Shown in pieces: positions 1-7,007 of a DNA stretch of 13,548 nucleotides (its first letter is position 1; each line of letters opens with the position of its first letter). The stretch is from positions 3,438,435 to 3,451,982 of the forward strand of contig CP070672.1 of the NCBI GenBank assembly GCA_020351895.1, written 5' to 3'. This DNA is from Thermoplasmata archaeon (lineage in GTDB: Archaea > Thermoplasmatota > Thermoplasmata > GCA-020350865). The translations under genes and the position numbers were made by a program. The notes beneath the pieces are model-generated. The model had not been told where the DNA came from. It made no database searches and worked only from the letters and a program-made list of their open reading frames with translations.

Positions 1-2
1 AG

Positions 3-368
3 CTCCTCTATCCGGATGATATGCCTATTGCTGAAAAGATAGAGACCATCGCAAAGGAAATCTACGGCGCTGATGGCGTGGAATTCTCAGAAGAAGCGAA
101 GAAGAAGATAAAATTATTCACAGAATTCGGGTATGACAAGCTACCCATGTGTATGGCAAAGACACATCTGTCCATCTCACACGACCCCGCTTTGAAAGGA
201 CGACCCACAGGATTCAAACTACCTGTAAGAGACATAAGACCCTCCATAGGTGCAGGTTTCCTTTATCCTCTATGCGGTGCCATGAGAACCATGCCAGGGT
301 TACCATCAGTGCCTGCAGCAGAAGCGGTGGACATCGACGATACTGGTAAGACGGTGGGATTGTTTTAA
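3..368 (+). CDS. fhs: Formate--tetrahydrofolate ligase, C-terminal part (5' end outside window)
   Basis: This is the last 122 residues of a protein normally near 555 residues. The frame is open from the left edge (LLYPDD precedes the first ATG at 21), so the true start lies outside and the ATG at 21 is internal. The enzyme makes 10-formyl-tetrahydrofolate from formate, ATP and THF in the cytoplasm. Family marks visible here are KIETIAKEIYGADGVEFS, LPMCMAKTHLSISHDP, GRPTGFKLPVRDIRPSIGAG and the closing MPGLPSVPAAEAVDI...G..VGLF, all typical of the conserved C-terminal end. It supplies the folate-bound formyl group that PurH (7008-8570) uses and starts the methyl branch in which AcsE (8740-9516) acts. 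In archaea folate is often replaced by tetrahydromethanopterin, so this gene marks a THF-using lineage. A strong terminator follows directly, so this is the end of its transcription unit. Confidence 0.95.
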   Translation, partial: LLYPDDMPIAEKIETIAKEIYGADGVEFSEEAKKKIKLFTEFGYDKLPMCMAKTHLSISHDPALKGRPTGFKLPVRDIRPSIGAGFLYPLCGAMRTMPGLPSVPAAEAVDIDDTGKTVGLF

Positions 369-379
369 ATTTATAAATG

Positions 380-429
380 AGGTTGAAGGTCCTTCTCCTT
401 AACCTTTTCCTTTTTCTTTTTTTTTATTT
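380..429 (+). terminator. Hairpin plus poly-T terminator after the formate--THF ligase gene
   Basis: AGGTT at 380-384 and AAGG at 386-389 pair with CCTTAACCT at 397-405, giving nine pairs with one bulged G (385) and a seven-base loop. A nearly pure pyrimidine tract, rich in T, runs from about 405 to 425. It begins 12 bases after the stop codon. Archaeal termination depends mainly on the T-tract, which is unusually long here. Confidence 0.75.
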
Positions 430-544
430 ATTCCCATTATTTCCCAGTAACTTCAAAGTCCTTTAACCAATGTAGTAGAAAGAAATCAATCAAAGGGATA
501 AAGCGTGAAAAAAAAGATGGTTGAAAACGGATTGTTCCTCGGGT

Positions 545-1177
545 TTAACTTATTATGAAACTGTCTGTTTCAGAGGTTAAAAGAGGTGTTTGATCAGTGT
601 CCGGTTCCCAATTTACATTGTATATCTCAACCCAGAATCTAACTTCCTTGCCGCTATCAAAACCAGTTGAAGTGAAAAGCTGTGAAGTCTGCCAAGTATT
701 TTTAGAACCCCATGCCTTATACATATTACCTCGAGCAGACATTGTACGGCTACTCCCATTGTAGACCTCGATATTATAAACGACCTCATATGAAGACGGG
801 ACGTTCACTATTTCTGCATAATAATTTACACTATCATCGGTCCCTGGTGACAGTGGCTCATGATATACCCTTTTAATCTCCAATAGGCCACCCTCTTCCT
901 CATCGGACGACGGTGTCCGTAGGATTAAAATCACACTGATTAATAAAAAGAAGATGATAACTACGATAACAATATAGGTAGTTGGAGACCTTTTGGCTTT
1001 TTTTTGAGCGGGTGGTGGTGTAGCCCTGGGATATGCTTGTTGTTGAGGAGCTTGAAGACTAATTTGTCCATGAAAATTGCAAAAGGGGCATACAAATCCC
1101 TGCGTCTGGCCCGTTACCTGAACATATAATCCTCTCTGGCATTTTGGGCAGGTCACCTGAACCTGTGTTGCTTGCAT
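545..1177 (-). CDS. Zinc-ribbon protein with a single membrane helix and an exported beta-rich domain
   Basis: I do not recognise a named family. The 210 residues fall into four parts. First is an N-terminal zinc ribbon with C10-P-K-C13 and C30-P-F-C33. Second is a Gln/Pro/Ala linker at about 42-58 ending in a basic KKAKR patch. Third is one hydrophobic helix at about 68-86. Last is a C-terminal domain of about 120 residues, rich in Tyr, Ser and Val, with an Ig-like or beta-sandwich look. The basic patch just before the helix suggests the zinc ribbon stays in the cytoplasm and the C-terminal domain lies outside. The ATG at 1177 has no Shine-Dalgarno site but a TATA-like box lies about 25 bases upstream, which fits a leaderless transcript. 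The gene stands alone, 145 bases after the helicase gene. Its role is unknown; sensing or cell-envelope assembly are guesses. Confidence 0.8.
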   Translation of the reverse strand: MQATQVQVTCPKCQRGLYVQVTGQTQGFVCPFCNFHGQISLQAPQQQAYPRATPPPAQKKAKRSPTTYIVIVVIIFFLLISVILILRTPSSDEEEGGLLEIKRVYHEPLSPGTDDSVNYYAEIVNVPSSYEVVYNIEVYNGSSRTMSARGNMYKAWGSKNTWQTSQLFTSTGFDSGKEVRFWVEIYNVNWEPDTDQTPLLTSETDSFIIS

Positions 1178-1199
1178 TGATTTTTTAATATATTTGTGT

Positions 1200-1208
1200 G
1201 AATATAAT
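1200..1208 (-). promoter_or_regulatory. TATA-like box of the zinc-ribbon membrane protein gene
   Basis: On the minus strand this reads ATTATATTC and lies 23-31 bases before the ATG at 1177, with no ribosome site between. This spacing puts the predicted transcript start at or very near the start codon, so the mRNA is probably leaderless. Confidence 0.45.
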
Positions 1209-1322
1209 TCTTTTCATCTCACAGATCATCATTTAATGGATCAATATGATGAACGATAATTTTTAGCCAATTGGATACAAAACCACCTCGATTGATCTTT
1301 CATTATTCCAGGGATTTTCTAA

Positions 1323-3242
1323 TCAATCCCCAAAAAATTCTTTACAATCCTTTACAACATCAAAGCTCTGTTTTAGGTCATGTATATAGCTCTTAAAATG
1401 ATCCGCTCTTCTATCTAGAATCACGGCAATACCTCTGTCCCTCTCATCTCTGATCAGTCTGCCTATTGTCTGCAGCAACCTTCGGGTTGTTGGGGCTTTG
1501 ACTGCGTAGTCCCAACCCTTCCCGAACTTCCTGTCATAGAACATCTCCAAAGCCTTCTGTTTGGCGGAAGGTTTGGGATAGGGAATGCCCACCACAACCA
1601 AGATCTCCATCTCTTCTGCAGGATAGTCCATACCCTCACTGAGCCTTCCACCAACCACAGATAACAAGACAGCACCCTCCTTGGATTTCGATTTGAATCC
1701 CTCTACAATTTTCATAACCTCAGACTGATTCATACCTTGCTCTTCCACATAACTTCTCTTATCAATAGCAAATTGTATCCCATCCTTAAGAAAAATATTC
1801 ATCAATCTAAAGCTTGGAAAAAAGAAGGCCAGGTTCCTGTGAAATGCGCTGCTGAGGCCTATTAGGTAATCTTCCATTCTTGGTATAATTGAATTGTCCA
1901 TTGCCAAATCCTCGTATCTTGTGGTCACATCATCCACAAAAAAAACCATCCTGTTTTCCTCGGGAAAAGGCGAGGGAAAGGACGCCACCATCGATTCCTC
2001 GGGCAGGCCAACCGAGTCTCGGTATTCCTCAAGGGGTGAAAGTGTTCCTGACATATGAATTGAAGTGTGGCAGTCGAGAATTGCCTTTGTGGCTAGAGCT
2101 GGTTCAAGACAGTATATCTCGAGCTTCGTGTTCTCGTGGTCGTGGATCAATTTCACGAAATCCTCGTCCTGCTGCTCCATCCAGAAGTATAAAAAATATC
2201 CTGCGGAATGGAGGTATGAGCGGGGAAGAGCGCCGTCCCTTAGCCTTACGTCCCTTATTATCTGGCCATGTATTATTAGGTCATTTGCCAGGGCCTTGAG
2301 CTTTCTGCTCGTGGTGTTGTAGATATGCATGAGCTCTGAAAGAAACTCCCCTGGTGGAATGAAGGCATCGTTCTCCTCGTCCTTCAAATAATCTTTTCTT
2401 AATGTGAGGATTATATCTTTTACATTGTCCATTAAATCAGTTATAAGCACACCATTGGAAGTTCGTAAATCACCGAACTCCTTTGCCTCCCTTTTTGCCA
2501 TCTTAAGGGTTTGAATCCCCAACTCCATGGATTCTATATCCCTTGCATAGTCAGGAAGATTATGTGCTTCATCAACAATCAATATTAGATCCCCAAGCTC
2601 GCAGCCCATCCATTCCAAAATTCGAGTTCTTATGAACTGGTTGAAGAAATATATGTACGGTGCAGTCACAAGAAGGGCGTCTCTTAAAAGTGTTTTGTTT
2701 ACCTCGTATGGACAGAAGCCAGCATCCTCGCATCGTACTGCGAACTCCTCCACTGTGGGAAGGGTATCTCTTGACCATTTTTTTATAGTGGATATATCTT
2801 CGGTGCACACCTTGGCATAGTACTTGCAGGCCTTTGGTGTTATTCCTTGGGAGATCGATTTTAGAACCTCCATTTTCCTCTTTCCACATACCCTTGAAAG
2901 TTCATCAGGTGAGCCATTTGCAAGCAATGAATCCTGTTTTATAGAGGGACACATCTGATGCCTGCCTTGAAGACCCTCACCAAATATTTTCTCCTTCTTG
3001 TTGATATTCCTCAGTTCGAAAATGACCTGTCTCTGCTGGGAATTTGTTCGTGTAAGATACAGCACTCTCTTATCATGCTCCATAGCATATCTTAAAGTGG
3101 GTACGAGTGCGCATACGGTCTTCCCTGAGCCCGTCCCAGATTCCAGAACCAAATGAGAGCTCTTCTCTATGGAATCAGAAATAAGATTCAATATCTCCTT
3201 TTGATTCTTTCTTAACTCGTAGGGAAATAAGGATTGTTCCAT
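1323..3242 (-). CDS. xpd: XPD/Rad3-family ATP-dependent DNA helicase with Fe-S domain
   Basis: A 639-residue superfamily 2 helicase of the archaeal XPD (ERCC2-like) type, which unwinds DNA 5' to 3' and is linked to nucleotide excision repair. Walker A is E34-SGTGSGKT-42, the DEAH box is D224-EAH-227 (LIVDEAHN), and motif VI is Q591-TIGRLIR-598. Four cysteines fit the Fe-S cluster ligands of XPD: C98 (QMCPS), C119 (RVCGK), C139 (KACKYY, matching human HCRFYE) and C177 (GFCPYE, matching human WCPYF). C146 and C171 are extra. Length and motif order are complete, so the gene looks intact. The ATG at 3242 lacks a ribosome site but has a TATA-like box about 25 bases upstream. Bacterial DinG is the main alternative, but the cysteine contexts and archaeal setting favour XPD. 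The gene to its right (3366-3794) reads the same way, 123 bases off. Confidence 0.92.
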   Translation of the reverse strand: MEQSLFPYELRKNQKEILNLISDSIEKSSHLVLESGTGSGKTVCALVPTLRYAMEHDKRVLYLTRTNSQQRQVIFELRNINKKEKIFGEGLQGRHQMCPSIKQDSLLANGSPDELSRVCGKRKMEVLKSISQGITPKACKYYAKVCTEDISTIKKWSRDTLPTVEEFAVRCEDAGFCPYEVNKTLLRDALLVTAPYIYFFNQFIRTRILEWMGCELGDLILIVDEAHNLPDYARDIESMELGIQTLKMAKREAKEFGDLRTSNGVLITDLMDNVKDIILTLRKDYLKDEENDAFIPPGEFLSELMHIYNTTSRKLKALANDLIIHGQIIRDVRLRDGALPRSYLHSAGYFLYFWMEQQDEDFVKLIHDHENTKLEIYCLEPALATKAILDCHTSIHMSGTLSPLEEYRDSVGLPEESMVASFPSPFPEENRMVFFVDDVTTRYEDLAMDNSIIPRMEDYLIGLSSAFHRNLAFFFPSFRLMNIFLKDGIQFAIDKRSYVEEQGMNQSEVMKIVEGFKSKSKEGAVLLSVVGGRLSEGMDYPAEEMEILVVVGIPYPKPSAKQKALEMFYDRKFGKGWDYAVKAPTTRRLLQTIGRLIRDERDRGIAVILDRRADHFKSYIHDLKQSFDVVKDCKEFFGD

Positions 3243-3262
3243 ATTAGGTAAAACAATGGCCC

Positions 3263-3274
3263 CTGATAAAAAAG
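3263..3274 (-). promoter_or_regulatory. TATA-like box of the XPD helicase gene
   Basis: The minus strand reads CTTTTTTATCAG, 21-32 bases before the ATG at 3242, with no purine-rich ribosome site between. This matches a leaderless archaeal transcript. The intergenic region is only 123 bases and AT-rich, so other TATA-like strings exist and the assignment is moderate. Confidence 0.4.
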
Positions 3275-3365
3275 TTGGGGTTTACATTTTACTGATAAAA
3301 ATAAATTTGTATATGATAAGTTAAGAACTTAAGTAAATAAATAAAAAAGGTATGGATAGGAAGAT

Positions 3366-3794
3366 TTACTCTTCCTCTTCACTATCCCTTTTCCAAATAT
3401 CTTCGGGTATCTCCGAGTATATGAGGCTCTCCTCTTCGGCCTTGGCTCGTTCTTTCTCTTCTGCAGCCTCCACAAGCTCTTTGATCTTCTCCTTTCTGAA
3501 AAGCCAGTAATGTATCCGCCATTCTCTTCCATCATACAGCGTGGTTTCTTCCCTTTCAGTGGTAAGAAGTCCTGAGTCTTCTAGCATATAGAAAGCGTCC
3601 CTATCCTCGGGTTCCAACACGTTGTCTATTATTCTATCACTGTAGCCAAAGAAGTTCAGAACATGGTTTGCCATTGCTCTTGCAGCCTCAGTCTCCATGC
3701 CGCTTTTATCGATGCTGTTCTTGATGGCCTTGGTAAGGTCATCCACAGTCAACGTTTCTACAGGTCCTTTTTTTATTTTTGTTAAGTATGCCAT
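3366..3794 (-). CDS. Small acidic hypothetical protein (resembles the archaeal DUF6015 type)
   Basis: 142 residues, soluble, with no signal peptide or membrane helix. The first 85 residues look helical with a short hydrophobic core (DDLTKAIKNSIDKSGM, MANHVLNFFGYSDRIIDNVL, FYMLEDSGLL). A short beta-like stretch follows (TTLYDGREWRIHYWLF). The C-terminus from about 105 is a charged Lys/Glu-rich helix ending in EEEE, which may form a coiled coil. The fold could be a winged helix ending in a wing (GLLTTEREETTLYDG), but I see no clear DNA-binding motif. I recall similar short proteins in Thermoplasmata annotated as DUF6015; this is from memory, not a search. The ATG at 3794 is well supported by a GGAGGTT ribosome site six bases upstream. 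The function is unknown. Confidence 0.75.
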   Translation of the reverse strand: MAYLTKIKKGPVETLTVDDLTKAIKNSIDKSGMETEAARAMANHVLNFFGYSDRIIDNVLEPEDRDAFYMLEDSGLLTTEREETTLYDGREWRIHYWLFRKEKIKELVEAAEEKERAKAEEESLIYSEIPEDIWKRDSEEEE

Positions 3795-3800
3795 CTCTTC

Positions 3801-3877
3801 AACCTCCTTACCTCACATGCTCAATAAATGATATCGAAATCACGCTACAGATATTACAAACTAGGTGTATTTATATC
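3801..3877 (-). promoter_or_regulatory. Promoter and strong ribosome site of the small acidic protein gene
   Basis: On the minus strand GATATAAATA lies at 3868-3877 as a TATA box, and GGAGGTT at 3801-3807 is a near-perfect Shine-Dalgarno site six bases before the ATG at 3794. The predicted leader is about 50 bases. This leadered, ribosome-site style contrasts with the apparently leaderless helicase gene next to it. Confidence 0.6.
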
Positions 3878-3932
3878 TTTCGTACCTTGTAATCATTGCT
3901 GAAGATAGTGTATTTATCCAAGTAAACCTTCC

Positions 3933-4727
3933 TTAAAACCGTGATAACCCTTCTTTTTGCATTCTTTTGAGGATTTTACAGAGGTTTTGGATATTGTCAA
4001 ATCCTGTAATTTTACTTTGCATCTCCTTATTGCTCAATTTCTTTCTTCTGATATCATTTATATGCTCGATAATTCCTGGTATGGCCCTCACGACATCGTC
4101 AACTATGGTAACATCGGATGATTTAGATGTTCTCGATAAGGGATTCAAATCTATTGCAATTGTCTTCTTTCCCATTTTTTTTAGGGCTTGCGCCCTATCC
4201 CCATCTTCTAGAGGAATTAGAATTACATCTGCTGAAAACGTACCTTCTTTCGTGCAAAATGCCCGTAAATGCTCTAAACCGGGAATTGTTGCAACAGGCT
4301 CCTCTCCAAGAACTTTTTCAGCCCCATGTTTTCTCAGAAGTTTTACAATCTTTTTCACCCTGTCTTCGCTTCTATAAAACAGGTTTATCTCTAGTTTGGC
4401 TGGAAGGAGTTTTGAAAGTGCAACCAGTTCATCAGGAACCAAAACAGCGGTGTTCCCGTTTACAGAGATGACTGGGTGCTCTGCTAAAAGCAGAAGATAA
4501 GCCGCGATTTCCTCGGCCAAATCCGCCTCTTTAACTGTCCGCTCTCCCAAAAGATAGTCAAAGGCCTCACCCCTTCCATGGGCAATCAAACCCGCCTCAG
4601 CCACAATACCCTCTTTTATACCCTGGATGATCTTCTCTCTCTTTTTCAGGGATTCATACCTTGGGTGAGACTTCGGGAGTTCCATATGCAGGTGATTGTT
4701 ATTGTTTGCATTAATGTTTTTTATCAA
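3933..4727 (-). CDS. 4-phosphopantoate--beta-alanine ligase (archaeal phosphopantothenate synthetase)
   Basis: This joins 4-phosphopantoate to beta-alanine with ATP, making 4'-phosphopantothenate for coenzyme A. It is the archaeal replacement for bacterial pantothenate synthetase plus pantothenate kinase, working after pantoate kinase. Family marks, numbered from the ATG at 4727, are LPKSHPRYESLKKREKI (17-33), GLIAHGRGEAFDYLLGE (46-62), EHPVISVNGNTAVLVP (83-98), KLEINLFYRSEDRVKKI, IPLEDGDR and DLNPLSR. Known homologues begin right at the PKSHPRY block, so the internal ATG at 4685 (250 residues) is a real alternative. The 14 extra residues are Asn-rich. I kept the longer form because a partial GTGAT ribosome match sits just before 4727 and a TATA-like string (GATATAAG) lies about 20-27 bases upstream, while no ribosome site precedes 4685. 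Pantoate kinase is not in the window. Confidence 0.93.
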   Translation of the reverse strand: MIKNINANNNNHLHMELPKSHPRYESLKKREKIIQGIKEGIVAEAGLIAHGRGEAFDYLLGERTVKEADLAEEIAAYLLLLAEHPVISVNGNTAVLVPDELVALSKLLPAKLEINLFYRSEDRVKKIVKLLRKHGAEKVLGEEPVATIPGLEHLRAFCTKEGTFSADVILIPLEDGDRAQALKKMGKKTIAIDLNPLSRTSKSSDVTIVDDVVRAIPGIIEHINDIRRKKLSNKEMQSKITGFDNIQNLCKILKRMQKEGLSRF

Positions 4728-4798
4728 AGTATCACAACATTTACCTGCTTATATCATTCTTAATAAAAATCCCATCATAGCTTAATTTACTAGTAATT

Positions 4799-5887
4799 CT
4801 AAATCGTCCACATATACTCTATTCCACCGGCCACCCTGAGTCTCAGATGGGCATCTCCTGTTAGACTAACCGATATGCTCAATTCTTCGGAATCACTGGG
4901 TATGGTGCCCAGTGAATTTTCGAAGGTGTTTGGGCCGAAAACCCTCCTCATGGCCTCTATCTCTGATAAAGGATCTTTTACTACAAGTGTTCCACCAGAA
5001 TTACTCTCTGTTAGAACTTCGAAATGGTATATTAGGTTGTCGAAGGCACCCCAATCAGGATGGCCTTCTATGAGGGTATTATGAACTTCTAGAGCCGGTG
5101 ATGTGAATTCCTCATCATAAAGATCCATCCCGCGGACAAAATATACCTCACCCGAAAAATCCCTTCCATATGAAACCAAGGTCATTTCAAGCAATGCGGA
5201 TTCCGAAGAATCTTCCAATACCAAAGAACGGATCCACTTTGCAGAATCGTCAAATGAATATGTAAGCTTCTCACCTGTGGAAGATGAAGCATGAATCTCC
5301 ACAAGCACGGTTTTTCCACTAACAGGTAGCTCAACGTTTTTGATGGATTCGACCTTGGCATTGAATTGCTCGATGCCGAACATGGAGAAGCTCCATTGCT
5401 TATTTTTCTTCAATGGAAAATCAAAGAGAGGTTGTGGTATGCCCTTCTCATAAACCGAAAGATCTTCGATCATTATTCTTCCAAGCATGGGATTGTAATT
5501 TAAAACCGCATGACGCTGTGCATCAATGCGAGATGCTACACCAGTTAAGTAGTTGCCTTCTTCCTTAGAGGCAACAACTATTCTCGAGACCATATCCTCA
5601 ATATCGGGGGTCTTAAAGGAATATGTCCAGTACTTACCAGACTTCCAGGAAGGGGCGTTAACTTCACTGGGTGCAGAATCAAAACCAGCATATTCAACAT
5701 AACCAGTTAGGATTGTTGCACCAATGATAAAACCTATGATGAATATGCCGATTATCGTGATCAAAGAAACCGATGTCCTCTTTTTTATATCCATGGCCGT
5801 CAGACTCAAATTATATATCTGTTCTGCTTTATTATAAATGTTTTGATTTTTACTAAAAAAATCGACTGCTTTCCGCAAAAATTTCAT
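4799..5887 (-). CDS. Membrane-anchored exported protein of unknown function
   Basis: I do not recognise this protein. The long form has 362 residues. Residues 1-31 are polar and helical, residues 41-62 form one strongly hydrophobic helix (VSLITIIGIFIIGFIIGATI) preceded by DIKKRTS, and the remaining 300 residues are a polar beta-rich domain expected outside the cell. Near its start is a W-K-S-G-K-Y-W-T-Y-S-F patch. Short repeated-looking beta motifs (LTYSF, LVVKD, LSISVSL) continue to the end. A second ATG at 5794 would give a 331-residue protein starting directly with a classic signal anchor. A good minus-strand TATA box (AGATATATAA, 5811-5820) lies 17-26 bases ahead of it, so the shorter form is about equally likely. 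The gene is divergent from purP. If the long form is real only 25 bases separate the two starts, which leaves little room for two promoters. Confidence 0.75.
   Translation of the reverse strand: MKFLRKAVDFFSKNQNIYNKAEQIYNLSLTAMDIKKRTSVSLITIIGIFIIGFIIGATILTGYVEYAGFDSAPSEVNAPSWKSGKYWTYSFKTPDIEDMVSRIVVASKEEGNYLTGVASRIDAQRHAVLNYNPMLGRIMIEDLSVYEKGIPQPLFDFPLKKNKQWSFSMFGIEQFNAKVESIKNVELPVSGKTVLVEIHASSSTGEKLTYSFDDSAKWIRSLVLEDSSESALLEMTLVSYGRDFSGEVYFVRGMDLYDEEFTSPALEVHNTLIEGHPDWGAFDNLIYHFEVLTESNSGGTLVVKDPLSEIEAMRRVFGPNTFENSLGTIPSDSEELSISVSLTGDAHLRLRVAGGIEYMWTI
5811..5839. promoter_or_regulatory. Candidate divergent TATA boxes between the exported-protein gene and purP
   Basis: The minus strand reads AGATATATAA at 5811-5820, placed for an ATG at 5794. 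The plus strand reads TTTATTATAAAT at 5828-5839, about 75 bases before the purP ATG at 5913. Both lie inside the long reading of the exported-protein gene, so they support the shorter start. No ribosome site precedes the purP ATG. Confidence 0.4.
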
Positions 5888-5912
5888 TTACTAGAAAGCT
5901 CATATCCCTATA

Positions 5913-6980
5913 ATGGTTGGAGATAGCGAGGCATTAAAAAGGCTAGAAAATTACGATAGAGAGGACCTGGTTATATCCACGTTGTGCTCCCACACCAGCC
6001 TACAGATTTTTGATGGTGCAAGAAAGGAAGGATTCAAAACCCTGGGCATTTCCATAGGCCAACCTCCGAAATTCTATGACGCTTTTCCCAATGCAAAACC
6101 AGATGAGTTTTTTATTGTAGACAAACATAAGGATATCTTATCCAAATCCGATGAATTATGCGAAAGGAATGTGATTCTGATTCCTCATGGCTCATTTGTG
6201 GAATATCTTGGCCCAGAGAACTTCGAGAAACTTATGGTTCCCACCTTTGGTAATCGAATGGTACTCCGATGGGAGTCCTCTAGAATTAAAGAAAGGGAAT
6301 GGCTGGAAGGGGCTAAAATAGAAATGCCAAGGTTATTTTCCAAACCTGAAGAAATAGATAGACCTGTGGTGGTCAAGTTCGATGGTGCAAAGGGAGGCAG
6401 GGGTTTTTTTATAGTGAAGAACTATGAGGAGTTCAAAAGGGTTAATCCCATACAGGAATATTCGATACAGGAATATGTTCTAGGCACCAGATATTATCTA
6501 CATTACTTTTACTCCCCTATAAGAGAGGATGGTTACAAGCTATATAAAGGCACTTTGGAGCTTCTTTCAATAGATAGAAGGGATGAGACCAACATCGATG
6601 AAATGTATAAACTTGGCTCCCAGGAAGAACTAAAGAAACTGGACATTTATCCGAGCTTTGTCGTAACTGGCAATGTCCCTTTAACAATCAGAGAATCACT
6701 CTTGGCCGAAGTCTTTGATATGGGAGAAAAGGTTGTTGAGAAATCCCTGGAGCTTTTTGGGGGCATAATCGGTCCGTTTTGCCTTGAGACCATTGTAAAC
6801 GACAGATTGGAGTTCAAGGTTTTCGAGGTCTCGGCAAGAATTGTGGCAGGTACGAATCCTTTCATATCAGGCTCACCGTATTCTGACCTTCTTTCGGAAA
6901 AACTTTCCACCGGGAGGAGAATCGCACAAGAGATATTAATGGCAAATGAAATGGACAGATTAGACGAGGTTCTCAGCTGA
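5913..6980 (+). CDS. purP: PurP, formate-dependent AICAR formylase (FAICAR synthetase)
   Basis: This ATP-grasp enzyme makes FAICAR from AICAR (ZMP), formate and ATP without folate, the penultimate step to IMP in many archaea. The 355 residues match the usual length (about 360). Marks in order are YDREDLVISTLCSHTSLQIF (14-33) with the conserved S-H-T-S, VILIPHGSFVEYLG, the VPTFGNRMVLRWESSR stretch, the ATP-binding VVVKFDGAKGGRGFFI, LHYFYSP, PSFVVTGNVPLTIRESLL, GPFCLE, and FEVSARIVAGTNPF near the end. An in-frame 15-base tandem repeat at 6450-6476 gives IQEYSIQEYV just before the conserved loop. The start fits the family N-terminus, though no ribosome site is seen. It converges on purH, which performs the same formylation with 10-formyl-THF, so one may be conditional, specialised or a PurP paralogue with another substrate. 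Confidence 0.93.
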   Translation: MVGDSEALKRLENYDREDLVISTLCSHTSLQIFDGARKEGFKTLGISIGQPPKFYDAFPNAKPDEFFIVDKHKDILSKSDELCERNVILIPHGSFVEYLGPENFEKLMVPTFGNRMVLRWESSRIKEREWLEGAKIEMPRLFSKPEEIDRPVVVKFDGAKGGRGFFIVKNYEEFKRVNPIQEYSIQEYVLGTRYYLHYFYSPIREDGYKLYKGTLELLSIDRRDETNIDEMYKLGSQEELKKLDIYPSFVVTGNVPLTIRESLLAEVFDMGEKVVEKSLELFGGIIGPFCLETIVNDRLEFKVFEVSARIVAGTNPFISGSPYSDLLSEKLSTGRRIAQEILMANEMDRLDEVLS

Positions 6981-6993
6981 TTCCCAATGACTC

Positions 6994-7000
6994 TTTTTTT
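6994..7000 (+). terminator. Short T-tract after purP
   Basis: Seven T residues begin 14 bases after the purP stop, in the 27-base gap before the convergent purH stop. Archaeal RNA polymerase can stop at such tracts without a hairpin. No stem precedes it. There is no matching poly-A for purH in the gap, so purH transcripts may run into the 3' end of purP. Confidence 0.4.
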
Positions 7001-7007
7001 ACGATCC

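Noticed and set aside
1889..2322. Two open frames on the plus strand opposite the helicase gene
   Set aside because: They are antisense to a well-conserved XPD coding region, have no recognisable protein features, and no promoter of their own.
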